This document shows, in pieces, positions 38,742 through 47,595 of a stretch of 64,000 bases of DNA. This DNA comes from Caballeronia grimmiae. Its GTDB lineage: Bacteria; Pseudomonadota; Gammaproteobacteria; Burkholderiales; Burkholderiaceae. Numbering within the stretch: the first letter of the stretch is position 1; every line of letters begins with the position of its first letter. The stretch covers positions 1 to 64,000 of the forward strand of contig NZ_JFHE01000029.1 in NCBI RefSeq assembly GCF_000698555.1. The letters run 5' to 3'. The translations under genes were made by a program, and so were the position numbers. Under the pieces are notes generated by a model. The model worked only from the letters and a program-made list of their open reading frames with translations, had not been told where the DNA came from and did no database searches.

Positions 38742-40732
38742 TTCCCGGCGATGAGCGACACCATTTCGCGCCGCAATTCGGCCGGACTGACCGGCTTGCT
38801 CAGCACGTCGTGTTCGCACGCGAGCGGCACGATGGTCGCCGCGGGTTCGCCGGTCACGACGAGGCAAGCGCACGCGCGCCCGAGCCTGAGCGCGGCGAGC
38901 ATCGCGACTTCGCGCGCCGTCTTGAAGTCGCGCAGCCGGTAATCGGTGATGATGAGGTCGGGGAAGCGTTCGATCGTCTCGAGAATCTCCTCGTATTCCT
39001 CGAAGGTCGCGGCGGAGTCGTAGAGCACGCCCCATTGCGCCAGCAGCGCTTCGGTCGACGCGCGCACGAGGCCATCGTCTTCCACGAGCAACACGTAACG
39101 CCCCTCCAGTTGCGCCGCTTCCGCCGCCTCCGTGCGCGCCGGCGCACGGCCCGCAGGCGTGTCGGGCGACGGCCCGCACTGCGGCATCTCCAGCGAAAAA
39201 CGCGAGCCGCGCCCCTCGGCGGACTTCAGTTCGATGCGATGTTCGTCCAGCATCGACACGACCGCGTTGACGATCGACAGCCCCAGCCCCAGACCTTTGT
39301 CGCGATCGTGCTCCGGGTTGTCGAGCTGAAAGAACGGCTGAAAAATTGCGTCGAAATAATCGGCAGGAATGCCGATGCCGTTGTCGAGCACGTCGATGCG
39401 CGCACGCGTCGGCGACCGCACCACGCCCACGATGACCGTCGGCTTCGTCTGCTTGCCCGTGTCGGCGTACTTGATGCCGTTCGACACCAGATTCGCGACC
39501 GCACGGCACAGCCAGTGCGAGTCGCTCCGCACGCAGACGACGTCGTCTTTCGGCAGACGCAAGCGCAGGTCGACGCCGCGGCTCGCCGCAAACGGGCGCA
39601 ACTGCTCGGCTGCTTCCTCGACGATCTCCCGCACGTCGAACACGTGGTAGCGCGGCACGACGCGCCCGGATTCCAGCCGCGACAGGTCGAGCACCGCGTT
39701 CAACAGCCGCGCGAGGATGACCGACGAGCGCCCGCATTCGTCGATCAGCCGCTCGGCCTGCGCGAACTCGCCGTTGCGGATGGCTTCGGCGGCGGCCTGC
39801 AAAAACAGGTTGAGCGCGTGCATCGGCTGGCGCAGGTCGTGCGTCGCGGCGGCCAGGAAGTTCGACTTCTCGCGGCTCGCGGTCTGCGCGGCGATCATCT
39901 GTTGTTCGCGCAAGGCGAGCAGCGCGTGCGTCTTCGTCTCCTGATCCTTCTTCGCCACTTCGAGTTCGCGGTTCTTGCGCTCGAGCGAGCCGTTCGCGGA
40001 GCGCAGTTCGTCATTGAGCGACGCGAGCGCGCGCTCGGCCAGATAGCGTTCGCGCGATACCCGCTCGGCGTGCGCGCAGACGCCGTGGCCCACGACGACC
40101 ACGTTGAACATATAGAAGAGGCCCGCGAAGAAGTCTTCCGGATTGAGCAGGCGCACGGTGATCTGCAGGAACACGACCGCGGCCATCGTGACGACGCCGA
40201 CCATCAGCGCGAGCCGCGAGCGCAGGTAGAAGAAGCTGAACTGGAAGAAGAGCGCCAGATACAGCCCGATGAAATACTGCGTGTAGTTATAGGGCGCGGG
40301 CGTGATGGCGACCATCGTCAGGATGAGGCACAGCAGCCCGTAGATGCCGGTGAGGATGACCCGGTGCGCCATCGCGTGCGATCTGAACGACGGCCGCAGC
40401 ACCAGAAAGCCGACGCAAATCAGGAGCGCGACGCCCGCGAACCGCAGCGCCAGGATGTCGGCGAGGCGCACGTTGAGCGCCTTGTTGCCGCGCACGAAGC
40501 TGAAATCCCACCACAGGAAGCACGTCCAGATGACGAGCGCGAGCAGCGCCGATGCGCGCCGAAACGCGCAGAAGCGCTGGCTGTGGTCTTCGAGAAATTG
40601 CGCTTCGAGCGCTGCGTCGGCGAACGGCGCGGGAATCGACAGATTGCGCACGAGGCTCGCGCCGGCTTCACGCGCGGCGGCGGCGAGCATGCCTCGGGTG
40701 CGCACGGTGGCGGCGCGTTGCGGAACGGCCAT
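38738..40732 (-). CDS. hybrid histidine kinase/response regulator with N-terminal membrane sensor
   Basis: A 664-residue protein. Six or seven membrane helices (about 58-225) lack any large external domain. A coiled coil (about 222-290) leads to the kinase core: FLAAATHDLRQPMHAL with His298, NLVSNGIKYA, LDNGIGIP and GLGLGLSIV. The C-terminal receiver (about 545-664) has VLLVEDDG and Asp597 in LIITDYRL. The DLRQP H-box defines a common proteobacterial group whose membrane part may sense a lipid or redox signal. No partner regulator is adjacent. Confidence 0.9.
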   Translation of the reverse strand: MAVPQRAATVRTRGMLAAAAREAGASLVRNLSIPAPFADAALEAQFLEDHSQRFCAFRRASALLALVIWTCFLWWDFSFVRGNKALNVRLADILALRFAGVALLICVGFLVLRPSFRSHAMAHRVILTGIYGLLCLILTMVAITPAPYNYTQYFIGLYLALFFQFSFFYLRSRLALMVGVVTMAAVVFLQITVRLLNPEDFFAGLFYMFNVVVVGHGVCAHAERVSRERYLAERALASLNDELRSANGSLERKNRELEVAKKDQETKTHALLALREQQMIAAQTASREKSNFLAAATHDLRQPMHALNLFLQAAAEAIRNGEFAQAERLIDECGRSSVILARLLNAVLDLSRLESGRVVPRYHVFDVREIVEEAAEQLRPFAASRGVDLRLRLPKDDVVCVRSDSHWLCRAVANLVSNGIKYADTGKQTKPTVIVGVVRSPTRARIDVLDNGIGIPADYFDAIFQPFFQLDNPEHDRDKGLGLGLSIVNAVVSMLDEHRIELKSAEGRGSRFSLEMPQCGPSPDTPAGRAPARTEAAEAAQLEGRYVLLVEDDGLVRASTEALLAQWGVLYDSAATFEEYEEILETIERFPDLIITDYRLRDFKTAREVAMLAALRLGRACACLVVTGEPAATIVPLACEHDVLSKPVSPAELRREMVSLIAGN

Positions 40733-40957
40733 CGTCGGGGCCCGGTCGGGCGAGAGCGGAGGGAATAACTACTTTAGGCTACGGCGATCGGATAGAAACG
40801 TCTTTTTTGCCGGGCGGCGGACTTTTCGGGTGCTGTGCGCGAGCGGGCGGTGCGCAGAAATGCCGAACGGCGAGCGCTTGACAAGGTGCTCGCCGTTTCG
40901 AAGGACAGCCACGATCGATGCCCGGCGCAACGCGGGCGCTGCGCGTTCAGCGCATGC

Positions 40958-41116
40958 TCACGACTTCGGTTTGGCCTTGGTCGTGCGTTTCGTGACGCTG
41001 GTTTCCTTGGCGCCCGTGCTTTTGGTGGTGGACGCTTTGCTGCCGGCTGTCTTTTTGCGGCTGGACATTTCCGTTTCGGCGGGATGGCTCGCCTGAGCCT
41101 TGCGTGGCGATGGCAT
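40958..41116 (-). CDS. small Lys/Ser/Thr-rich basic protein
   Basis: A 52-residue protein, MPSPRKAQASHPAETEMSSR followed by a Lys/Thr/Ser-rich tail with repeats of the (S/T)xK(S/T) kind (KASTTKSTGAK, TKRTTKAKPKS). It has no hydrophobic core and is strongly positive, like histone-H1-tail or AlgP-like DNA-binding peptides. The case for a real gene is the excellent GAAGGAGG ribosome-binding site before the ATG at 41116. Nothing else was found in the intergenic stretches at 40733-40957 and 41117-41310. Confidence 0.65.
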   Translation of the reverse strand: MPSPRKAQASHPAETEMSSRKKTAGSKASTTKSTGAKETSVTKRTTKAKPKS

Positions 41117-41310
41117 GAGGGACCTCCTTCAGTAAGTGTCGAAGCGACACACTGATAACCATAGGATGCGGGTAGCCGCTATTCAAGCGATCGCGGGCGG
41201 ACGCGCGAAAAAGCTTCTGAGAGCGAAGCATTTCGATGCGGCCCGCCGCCGCTTTCTTGGCCGCCGCTTCATAGCCGCCGCTTCACAGCCGATACTTCGC
41301 AGCCGATACT

Positions 41311-44172
41311 TCAGCCGATCAGCTTCAGCCCCGCCGGCAGCGTTTCGCCGAACACGCGGCCTTCGTCGGCGCGATCCAGCGCGACAGTCTCGCGGACCAT
41401 CGCGATCCACGACTGCGCCGCGCCCATCGTCTCCAGTCGTTCGATGACGGCGGCGCGAACCTCGTCGGACACGTCGCGAGAGCGGTCGCCCGTCATGCGC
41501 GCGATCTGCACGGCCGCGAACGCCGCCGGCTCGACCTTTTTCCAGTCGAGCGCGAGGATCGTCTTCAGCCACGCCTCGGCGATGCCCGGCGGCACGACGC
41601 CATGCGCGCTGCCATAAAACGGCTGCCGCGCGCCGATGCGTCCGACCGCCCACCAGCTCTGCAGATTCTCCGACGGCTTTTTCAGGCGCGTGAGCAGCCA
41701 CTCGCCCGCCTCGATCTTGCGTTCGACCGGCACGCGCTCCAGCGATGCCGCGAGCCGCACCATGTCCTCGTAACCCGCGCGGGCCGCACCCGCCGCACGG
41801 CGGTAACGGCTCGCGCCGGGCGGCTGAAGGAAGAACGCCATGTCGTCGAGCAGGCGCAACTGCGCGGCTTCGTCGAGACCGCCGGCGGCGCGGCGCCAGA
41901 GCGTCCACCATTCCGACCAGACCTGGTTTTCGTTGACGTACTGAATGCCCTGATCGAAAAGCGTCCACAACTGCTCGACGCGCCATTCGTCGAGCGGATG
42001 CCCGAAGCCCGGCCGCATGCAGTAGCCCGCGAGATTGAGCCACAGCCGCTCGTGATCGGCGGTGCGCCGGCGTTTCTTCGCGCGGTCCCACAGCGCACCG
42101 AAGAGTTCGCGCAGCAGCGCGATGTCCCATGTGTCGCGCGGACCGAGCGCCTCTTCCAGATGCGCGCGCAGGCGCTTCACTTCCTTGGGGCTGACGTCCT
42201 TCGCGCGCGTGCCGAAGGTCCGGTCGATCAGTTCGATGGCCTTCGGCAAGGCCGGATGCGTCTGCGGTTGCGTCTGCATCGCGTCGGCGTTCGGTTCGTC
42301 GCGGCGTAGCTGGAATTCGAGGAGCCAGCGTTTCGCGGGATCGTCGATGGCGATGCAGTGCATTTCCAGCGTGCCGACTTCGGTCAGCGATGTCGTCAGT
42401 TGCACGGGCGTCTCGCGCGGTCCGACGCTCGCACCGGCGCGCGCCTCACCGCGCGCATCGACGATGGTGGCGATCGGCGGCAGGCGCACGAAGTCGCCCG
42501 CCGATGCGCTCACGTCCGCGATCTCGCCCGCCTTGTACGCGGTATCCGCCACCGACGAGACGAGGTGAAAACGCACCGGCGAGCCGAGCCTCAGCGCGAA
42601 GGTGCGATCGGCGAGATGAATCGGCTGGCCTTCTTCGGTGCCGCGCGGCAGCACGCAGACGCCGCGCGTGGCGTCGCCTTCCTCGTCGAGGAGCAGGAAA
42701 TAGCTGCGCGCCGATCCGCCGCCGATCTTCGGCGCATGACCCGCACGCGCGAGCGCATACGCGACCGCACCGCGCGCGACGGCCACGTCCGGATGGTCGT
42801 TGGCGAGCACGTGAACGGGCGCGCCGCGCCAGTTGCCGAGCGTATCGGCGATGCGGCGTGCAAGCGGCCCGGCGCGAAAGACGCCGCCGTTCAGGAGCAG
42901 GGTGTCGGGGACGGCGAGCGGGGGCGCATCGCGTGCATCCGCGCCGCTTTCTTGCGCGGCGTCCGCTGGCTCATCTTTGCTCAACGCTTCGCGCGCCTGC
43001 GTCGCGTGCTGCGCGAGAAACGCGGCGACATGGCGCGTGATGGCCGGATCGCTCGCGTACGGCAGCCCGAACTCCACGAGCCCGCCGCGCGCCCGCCCCG
43101 GCCGCTCGTTGCCTGAAACCAGCGGAAAAAAGCCCTCGACGATGATCCGCTCGATTTCCTCGCGCGTCACTTCCGCCGAGCGCGCGCCGCCGATCAGCTT
43201 CGATCCCGCGCCGAGCAGCGTGATCGACGTGGACGCCGGCGCGTGCTCATCCAGCAATTGTTCCTTCGCCGCGCGGCAGCGTTCGACGAGTTGCGACAAA
43301 CGCGCCGCGGACAGACGCCCGTCATCGCCCGCGAGCCGCTTCTCGACGAGATGCGCGAGCGCGAGGTCCATGTTGTCGCCGCCGAGCATCAGATGGTTGC
43401 CGACGCCGATGCGCGTCAGCAGCGGCTCACCGCCGGCGTTGGCGTTGGCTTCGACCTGAATGAGCGTGAGATCGGTCGTGCCGCCGCCGACATCGCAGAT
43501 CAGCACGAGCCGCGTATCGGCGAGTTCGTCGCTCAGCGTCTCGCGATGATGAAACAGCCAGTCATAAAACGCGGCTTGCGGCTCTTCCAGCAGCCGCAGC
43601 GTTTCGAGCCCCGCCATCTTCGCCGCTTCGAGCGTGAGGGCGCGCGCGCCTTCGTCGAAGGAAGCGGGTACGGTCAGCACGACGTCCTGCGCATCGAGCG
43701 GCGCGTCGGGGAAGCGCTCGTTCCACGCCGCGTGGACATGCGCCAGATAGCTTGCACTGACGACCACCGGCGAGATCTTTTCGATGTCGTCGCCCGCGCC
43801 CCACGGAAGAATGGGCGCGAGGCGATCGACGGCCGCGTGCGACAGCCAGCTTTTCGCGCTCGATACGAGCCGCCCCGGCGCCTGCGCGCCGAGCGTCCGC
43901 GCGAACCTGCCGATGACGGCGGGCGCTTCCATCTCGCCCCACGGCAATTGCAGGTCTTCGGACTTGAGTTCGCCGGGCGCGAAGTGATAACGCAATGACG
44001 GCAGCAGCGGTTGCGCCGCGACCTCGCCGGCGGCGATCAACTGGTCGACCTCGAAGATGCGGATATCGTTCGAGCCGGACGCCGCGTAAGCGACGACCGT
44101 ATTGCTCGTGCCGAGATCGATGCCGACGCGAAAGCGCGCCTGCACCGGCTTCTTCTTGCGCGCGGCGGACAC
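41311..44172 (-). CDS. large Hsp70-family protein with long C-terminal extension
   Basis: A 953-residue protein. Residues about 14-560 form an actin-like ATPase: VGIDLGTSNTVVAYA (phosphate 1), CDVGGGTTDLTLIQV (phosphate 2), LGGDNMDLALAHLVEKR and LLNGGVFRAGPLARR (adenosine region). A DnaK-like substrate domain is not obvious. Instead, from about 620 there is a long helical, Trp/Arg-rich region that I recall being named DUF3731 in relatives. The start is GTG at 44172, directly after the TAA of the upstream Hsp70 gene, so it is the third gene of a coupled operon. Function is unknown; a specialised chaperone is inferred. Confidence 0.85.
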   Translation of the reverse strand: MSAARKKKPVQARFRVGIDLGTSNTVVAYAASGSNDIRIFEVDQLIAAGEVAAQPLLPSLRYHFAPGELKSEDLQLPWGEMEAPAVIGRFARTLGAQAPGRLVSSAKSWLSHAAVDRLAPILPWGAGDDIEKISPVVVSASYLAHVHAAWNERFPDAPLDAQDVVLTVPASFDEGARALTLEAAKMAGLETLRLLEEPQAAFYDWLFHHRETLSDELADTRLVLICDVGGGTTDLTLIQVEANANAGGEPLLTRIGVGNHLMLGGDNMDLALAHLVEKRLAGDDGRLSAARLSQLVERCRAAKEQLLDEHAPASTSITLLGAGSKLIGGARSAEVTREEIERIIVEGFFPLVSGNERPGRARGGLVEFGLPYASDPAITRHVAAFLAQHATQAREALSKDEPADAAQESGADARDAPPLAVPDTLLLNGGVFRAGPLARRIADTLGNWRGAPVHVLANDHPDVAVARGAVAYALARAGHAPKIGGGSARSYFLLLDEEGDATRGVCVLPRGTEEGQPIHLADRTFALRLGSPVRFHLVSSVADTAYKAGEIADVSASAGDFVRLPPIATIVDARGEARAGASVGPRETPVQLTTSLTEVGTLEMHCIAIDDPAKRWLLEFQLRRDEPNADAMQTQPQTHPALPKAIELIDRTFGTRAKDVSPKEVKRLRAHLEEALGPRDTWDIALLRELFGALWDRAKKRRRTADHERLWLNLAGYCMRPGFGHPLDEWRVEQLWTLFDQGIQYVNENQVWSEWWTLWRRAAGGLDEAAQLRLLDDMAFFLQPPGASRYRRAAGAARAGYEDMVRLAASLERVPVERKIEAGEWLLTRLKKPSENLQSWWAVGRIGARQPFYGSAHGVVPPGIAEAWLKTILALDWKKVEPAAFAAVQIARMTGDRSRDVSDEVRAAVIERLETMGAAQSWIAMVRETVALDRADEGRVFGETLPAGLKLIG

Positions 44173-46062
44173 TTACAGACCCATGCCCTGATCCGCGCCG
44201 ACGCTGCCGCGCACATCGAATTCGACTTTCCAGCGTTCCGGCGAATTGCGCGGCAGCGCTTCGAGTTCGAGCGTGCCGGCTTCGGTCACGCGGGCGTGCA
44301 GCCTGACCGGCACGACTTCGCCGGACGTACGGCCTTCCGTCGGCAGCGATGCTTCGATTTCTTCGAGCTCCTGCAATTCGTCCGGCTGCCAGTAATCGAG
44401 CAGCGTGCCGACGGTGTCCTGCCGGCGCACCGACGATCCGAAAAAGCGGAACCGCACCGGCTCCCCGACGACGAGCCCGAACTCCTGCGCCGGCAACGCG
44501 GCTTCGGTGCCTTCTTCCATGCCGAACGGCGCGACGCATAGCGCCTGCACGGGCGGCTCCAGGCCGGGAACCGCCGGCATCGCCGATTCGACCGCGATGT
44601 AATAGGCCCGCGCCGTGCCGCCGCGAATCCGCACGCCCTTGCCGCGCCGCACGTAGCCGTAATAAGCGGCTCCGCGCGCGACCGCGAGATCGAGGTCCGC
44701 GCCTTCGAGCAGCCGTGCGGCGGGCGCGTTCTCGGCGGCGAGCCACGCGTTGAGCGTGGTCATCACGCGCTCGACCAGTAGCGGCGACTTGAACACGCCG
44801 CCGTTGAACAGCACGGCGGTCGGGTGAAGCAGCGTCGCACCGGCGGGCGTCTCGTGCTGCAAGCCCTCCACTTCGGCGAGCGCATTCACCTGACGGCCGA
44901 GGAACGCGGCAAGGTGACGTGTGACGGCGGCGTCCTGCGCGTACGGCAGGCCGAGCTGCGTCAGACCCACGCGCGCACGGCTGACGGGACGCGCGGCGGC
45001 ATCGACGTGAGGGAAGAAGCCTTCGAGCAGAATCTGCGTCAGTTCGGCGCGCGTGAGTTCGGTCCGCAGCGATCCGCCGATCAGCTTGGACCCGCGGCTC
45101 GGCACCACGAGCGGCACGGTGTCCGTGTTCGGATCGGACAGCAGCGTTTCCTTCGCCGAACGGCACGCGTAGGTAAGCGCGCGCAGTTGCCACGGATCGG
45201 GCTGCGTGCCTTGGGTTGCGAGCTTGCGCGCGACGACGTGCGCGAGCGCGAGATCCATGTTGTCGCCGCCGAGCAGGATGTGCTCGCCGACCGCCACGCG
45301 ATGCAGCTCGAGATTGCCTTCGCGCTCGACGACCGCGATCAGCGACAGGTCGGTCGTGCCGCCGCCGACATCGACGACGAGAATCACATCGCCCACCTGG
45401 ACCTGCTTGCGCCAGCCGCCAGCGGACTTCTGAATCCAGCTATACAGCGCGGCTTGCGGCTCTTCGAGCAGCGTCATGCGGCCGTAGCCTGCGGTCGCGG
45501 CCGCTTCGGCGGTCAACTCGCGGGCGGCGGGATCGAACGAGGCGGGGATCGTCACCGTGACGTCCTGCTGATCGAACGGCGCATCCGGATGCGCGTAGTT
45601 CCACGCTTCGCGCAGATGCGTCAGATAGCGCACCGAGCTTTCGAGCGGCGACACGCGCTCGACTTCTTCGGGCGCATCGGCGGGAAGAATCGCCGCGCGG
45701 CGATCCACGCCGGGATGACAGAGCCAGCTTTTCGCGCTCGACACGAGGCGGATCGGCGTGCCCGCGCCACGGCTGCGCGCCAGTTCCCCGACGATGTACG
45801 GCCGCTCCTGCGTCCACGGCAGCGTGAGATCGCCCGGCGCGAGTTCGTTCGCATGGGGAAGATAAAGAAACGACGGCAGCAACTCGCGCTCTTCGGCGGC
45901 GCCGGGCGCGGTGAGTTGCGCGATCGGCAGCACGCCTTGCGTGGTCTTTTCGCCGTCGCTCGCGGACATGTCGACGTACGACAGCGCGCAATGCGTCGTG
46001 CCGAGATCGACGCCGATCGAAAAGCGAGCCTGCTCGCGATGCGGTTCGTTGTAATCGCTCAT
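44173..46062 (-). CDS. Hsp70-family protein (shorter paralogue)
   Basis: A 629-residue protein with the same N-terminal ATPase layout as its neighbour: IGVDLGTTHCALSYVD, VVDVGGGTTDLSLIAVV, LGGDNMDLALAHVVARK and LFNGGVFKSPLLVERV. After the ATPase comes a short region with PVRFRFFGSSVRRQD and a closing beta-like segment (RTSGEVVPVRLHARVTEAGTLELEAL) that could be a reduced substrate-binding domain. No C-terminal helical lid of the DnaK type is seen. The ATG overlaps the DUF2760 stop (ATGA), and the TAA abuts the next GTG, so the operon is tightly coupled. Confidence 0.88.
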   Translation of the reverse strand: MSDYNEPHREQARFSIGVDLGTTHCALSYVDMSASDGEKTTQGVLPIAQLTAPGAAEERELLPSFLYLPHANELAPGDLTLPWTQERPYIVGELARSRGAGTPIRLVSSAKSWLCHPGVDRRAAILPADAPEEVERVSPLESSVRYLTHLREAWNYAHPDAPFDQQDVTVTIPASFDPAARELTAEAAATAGYGRMTLLEEPQAALYSWIQKSAGGWRKQVQVGDVILVVDVGGGTTDLSLIAVVEREGNLELHRVAVGEHILLGGDNMDLALAHVVARKLATQGTQPDPWQLRALTYACRSAKETLLSDPNTDTVPLVVPSRGSKLIGGSLRTELTRAELTQILLEGFFPHVDAAARPVSRARVGLTQLGLPYAQDAAVTRHLAAFLGRQVNALAEVEGLQHETPAGATLLHPTAVLFNGGVFKSPLLVERVMTTLNAWLAAENAPAARLLEGADLDLAVARGAAYYGYVRRGKGVRIRGGTARAYYIAVESAMPAVPGLEPPVQALCVAPFGMEEGTEAALPAQEFGLVVGEPVRFRFFGSSVRRQDTVGTLLDYWQPDELQELEEIEASLPTEGRTSGEVVPVRLHARVTEAGTLELEALPRNSPERWKVEFDVRGSVGADQGMGL

Positions 46063-46640
46063 AGCTCCACCTCGGCGGGCGCGACGATGCTCGCGTCATG
46101 CGTCTGCGCGAGCTTCGGCAGGCGCGTTTGCTCGACCTTCCAGCCGCGATGGCTGATGCTTCCGTTGAACGGCGGCTTGCCGACGACGTTGCCCGTGAGC
46201 CGCACGGCGCTCGCATCGAAGCCATCGGGCAGGGTGATGCGGCTGCCTTCGGCTTCGCTGCGCACCGGCTTGATCGTGAAATGCTCGCGCAGCACGGCGC
46301 GGCAGCCATCGTGGACGAGTCGCGCAGCCGCGCCGATGTCCGCGTCGCCGTAATTGGCGATGTCTTCTTCGACGAAATCGATGAAGCGCGCGTCCCGTTG
46401 CAAAAGACCCAGCAACTGAAGCGCGGCGACCGGGTTCGCTTCCGTCAGCGGCGATGGCGCGGGCGTCGAAACCGGGGCCGCCGCGGGCGTCGGGACGTGC
46501 ATGTCCGGCGCTTCCGGCGCATGTTGTGTTTCGCGCAGCCGCTGGACGCGGCCCGCGAAATTGCTGTTGCCGAGGATGCCGAAGAAGGCGCCGAAGGCAA
46601 TGGACAGCCGGCCGAAGAAGGACGGATTCATGTCGGTCAT
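46059..46640 (-). CDS. DUF2760 protein, first gene of the Hsp70 operon
   Basis: A 193-residue protein. An N-terminal hydrophobic segment (MNPSFFGRLSIAFGAFFGIL) is followed by a Pro/Ala linker (about 40-70), then the conserved domain: LQLLGLLQRDARFIDFVEEDIANYGDADIGAAARLVHDGCRAVLREHF and the C-terminal beta-rich LTGNVVGKPPFNGSISHRGWKVE. It matches what I recall of DUF2760. The ATG at 46640 has an AGGAG ribosome-binding site. Its consistent pairing with Hsp70 genes suggests a dedicated co-chaperone or membrane anchor, which is inference. Confidence 0.85.
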   Translation of the reverse strand: MTDMNPSFFGRLSIAFGAFFGILGNSNFAGRVQRLRETQHAPEAPDMHVPTPAAAPVSTPAPSPLTEANPVAALQLLGLLQRDARFIDFVEEDIANYGDADIGAAARLVHDGCRAVLREHFTIKPVRSEAEGSRITLPDGFDASAVRLTGNVVGKPPFNGSISHRGWKVEQTRLPKLAQTHDASIVAPAEVEL

Positions 46641-47039
46641 ATGTGATGCTCCTGTGTTCTTGTCGACCGCTCCGGGGACGACCTTATCCTCGGAGCGGCG
46701 CCGGTGGGCGTGTTCGGTGGCGCATCGGCTGGAATCGCGCCGATCGCCGTGGATGCTGTTCCAGATGCGCTGCCGCCTCGCGAAATCGTTGGGTGCAAGC
46801 GCACCGCATCCCGATATTGTCCATGATGTCGCGCATCGCGAGGGAAAACGCGCGGGGCGGCCCGTTCCGCCGCTGGCGGGCGCTCGCTGGCCGATGCCGC
46901 CCGGCTTCGGGGCGGGCCTCATTCTCGCGATTTGCGCGGGCAAGTCAAGGCGCGGCCCCGGCCGGTTGCGCGACGGCTCCGGGGACGCCTGACAATCGCG
47001 CCCGCCCGGCCCATCAGAAGCCCTCAAGCCCTCAAGCCC
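46641..47039. other. 399-bp intergenic region upstream of the Hsp70 operon
   Basis: It should contain the operon promoter. I looked for a heat-shock (sigma-32) promoter on the minus strand and found no convincing CTTGAAA/CCCCAT pair. The left-reading frame that stays open through it lacks coding character. The right end holds the short tandem repeat at 47018-47046. Confidence 0.5.
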
Positions 47040-47046
47040 TCAAGCC
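47018..47046. repeat. 8-bp tandem repeat
   Basis: AAGCCCTC is repeated three times in a row, followed by a partial fourth copy. The repeat runs across the stop codon of the adenosine-specific kinase gene (stop at 47040-47042), so slippage would alter only the 3' flank. Confidence 0.7.
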
Positions 47047-47525
47047 TTATACCCGATCTGCCGCAGCAGGTCCTTCCGCCACCGCACGTCGTCCGCGCTT
47101 TCGACGCCGAGCGGCGGCAGTCCGTCCACCACGCCGATGATCCCGCGCCCCTGGTCCGTCTGCGCGACGAGCACTTGCGTCGGATTCGCCGTCGCGCAGA
47201 ACACGCGGCAGACCTCGGGCACCGCCTTGACCGCATTGAGCACGTTGACAGGGAAGAAGCCATCGCCGAGAACGATGATGAAGCTATGCCCCGCGCCGAT
47301 ATTCTCAGCATTGCGCGTGGCCAGCTCGACGAGAGCCTCGTCCGTGCCCGACGCGCGCACCAGCCGCTTGCCCGATGCCTCGCAGAAAGCGAGACCAAAG
47401 CGGATGCCCGGCACCGCGCCGACGAGCGTCTCGTGCAGGTCTTCGACCGTCTTGATGAAATGCGACTGGCCGAGAATGAAGTTGGTGTTGTTCGGCTTCT
47501 CGATGCCGATGGCGAACAGTTGCAT
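47040..47525 (-). CDS. adenosine-specific kinase family protein (PF04008 type)
   Basis: A 161-residue compact alpha/beta protein that matches the adenosine-specific kinase family as I recall it: NTNFILGQSHFIKTVEDLHETL, FGLAFCEASGKRLVR, ATRNAENIGAGHSFIIVLGDGFFPVNVLNAVK and the C-terminal GIIGVVDGLPPLGVE. The family name comes from an archaeal structure with bound adenosine; an in-vivo role is not established. The ATG at 47525 has GGAGG upstream. It follows nasS by 70 bp on the same strand, so read-through from the nas operon is possible. Confidence 0.78.
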   Translation of the reverse strand: MQLFAIGIEKPNNTNFILGQSHFIKTVEDLHETLVGAVPGIRFGLAFCEASGKRLVRASGTDEALVELATRNAENIGAGHSFIIVLGDGFFPVNVLNAVKAVPEVCRVFCATANPTQVLVAQTDQGRGIIGVVDGLPPLGVESADDVRWRKDLLRQIGYKA

Positions 47526-47595
47526 GGCGCACCTCCGTTTCAGGATCGCTGCATGGCAACCCTAATGGTAGGCGGTCGGCGCGCCATCGACGCTC

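Noticed and set aside
38267..40768. 833-codon open frame on the plus strand
   Set aside because: Antisense to the hybrid kinase and out of frame with the esterase; composition is Arg/Ala/His-rich with no recognisable motif.
43562..45193. 543-codon minus-strand frame spanning the two Hsp70 genes
   Set aside because: A shifted frame of the two clear Hsp70 genes; fragments of VGGGTTD-type motifs occur only in the true frame.
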